Origin: JBDSLU01 sp031407765 | GTDB lineage: Bacteria; Acidobacteriota; Vicinamibacteria; Vicinamibacterales; Vicinamibacteraceae | NCBI GenBank assembly: GCA_031407765.1 | Contig: JANOIR010000469.1 | Span: forward strand, 1 to 14,278 | DNA length: 14,278 nt | Direction of reading: 5' to 3' | Part shown: positions 14,088 through 14,278 of the stretch, one piece after another | How the letters are laid out: the number at the start of each line of letters is the position of its first letter | Numbering within the stretch: the first letter of the stretch is position 1 | Notes under the pieces: model-generated | Told to the model about the DNA's origin: nothing | The model's database searches: none | The model's input: only the letters and a program-made list of their open reading frames with translations | Translations under genes and position numbers: made by a program

Positions 14088-14278
14088 TCAAAGCGGGCCT
14101 TCGCCCCAGGGACAGGTGATGGCGAAGGTGACACCGGGCGTCTGGATGTTGGCGAACAACCAGCGGCCGTCGGGGCTGTAGCAGGCGCCGGCCCATTCGG
14201 CCTGTCGATAGTCGCCGGCCCGGACGACGTCGTTGTAGTCGCTGGTCAGGTTGATGTTGTTCATCGCGAACGTGAACG
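14088..14278 (-). CDS. PhoX/DUF839 family phosphatase-like protein, C-terminal part
   Basis: The last 62 codons plus stop of a gene that continues beyond the right edge. The translation includes GDYRQAEWAGACYSPDGRWL and FANIQTPGVTFAITCPWG, which match the hallmark C-terminus of DUF839/PhoX proteins (EFAG-x-x-FSPDG-x-x-LFVNIQ-x-PG-x-TFAI). PhoX enzymes are secreted, Tat-exported, calcium- and iron-dependent alkaline phosphatases that release phosphate from organic esters. Not all DUF839 proteins have been shown to be phosphatases. The frame starts with two bases of a split codon at 14277-14278 and ends at TGA (14090-14088). Two cysteines in this tail (in GACYS and ITCPW) stand out from the usual pattern. 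The phytase-like gene lies 79 bases downstream on the same strand. Confidence 0.75.
   Translation of the reverse strand, partial: FTFAMNNINLTSDYNDVVRAGDYRQAEWAGACYSPDGRWLFANIQTPGVTFAITCPWGEGPL

Noticed and set aside
14009..14134. Longer start (14134) for the phytase-like protein
   Set aside because: It would translate the 13-bp hairpin and overlap the end of the PhoX-like gene, burying the signal peptide.

Overview
The window is GC-rich, densely coding bacterial DNA. It looks like the chromosome of an environmental Acidobacteriota, possibly class Vicinamibacteria. The best hint is the protein at 6463-7500, which has the layout of the VWFA-related family known mainly from Acidobacteria. Codon use looks uniform, and I see no rRNA, tRNA, CRISPR array, insertion sequence or phage gene. 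The assignment is inference from gene content.

Layout. (1) 131-3568, plus strand: a secreted GH31 alpha-glycosidase followed 12 bases later by a zinc-dependent YahK-type alcohol dehydrogenase. (2) 3618-4187, plus: an unrecognised two-helix membrane protein. Its 3' end runs into a short antisense remnant of an aminoglycoside-phosphotransferase-type gene (about 4177-4290). (3) 4315-5136, plus: a probably Tat-exported intradiol ring-cleavage dioxygenase-like protein. (4) 5184-8245, minus: a Cys-rich secreted protein with an AgmX/TonB-C-like domain, a VWFA-related secreted protein and a NamZ-type (DUF1343) exo-N-acetylmuramidase. (5) 8365-10890, plus, divergent from block 4: a large sigma-54 enhancer-binding protein with GAF-like sensor domains. 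(6) 10933-12705, plus: a PQQ-type sugar dehydrogenase-like beta-propeller fused to cytochrome c. (7) 12725-14278, minus: a PhoX/DUF839 phosphatase-like gene cut by the window edge, a strong 13-bp hairpin, then an esterase-like-phytase family protein.

Most products carry export signals, so the theme is periplasmic or extracellular breakdown of sugars, aromatics, peptidoglycan fragments and phosphate esters. Blocks 4 and 7 look like short operons.

Start signals fall into two kinds. Some genes have clear Shine-Dalgarno sequences (4315, 8245, 14008). Others (2507, 7500, 10933) have a -10-like hexamer 5-7 bases before the start codon and no Shine-Dalgarno, which suggests leaderless mRNAs.

I found no convincing wholly new multi-gene system. 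The best second-look items are the phosphotransferase remnant, the leaderless-start pattern, the hairpin in the phosphatase operon, and the Cys-rich protein facing a sigma-54 activator.
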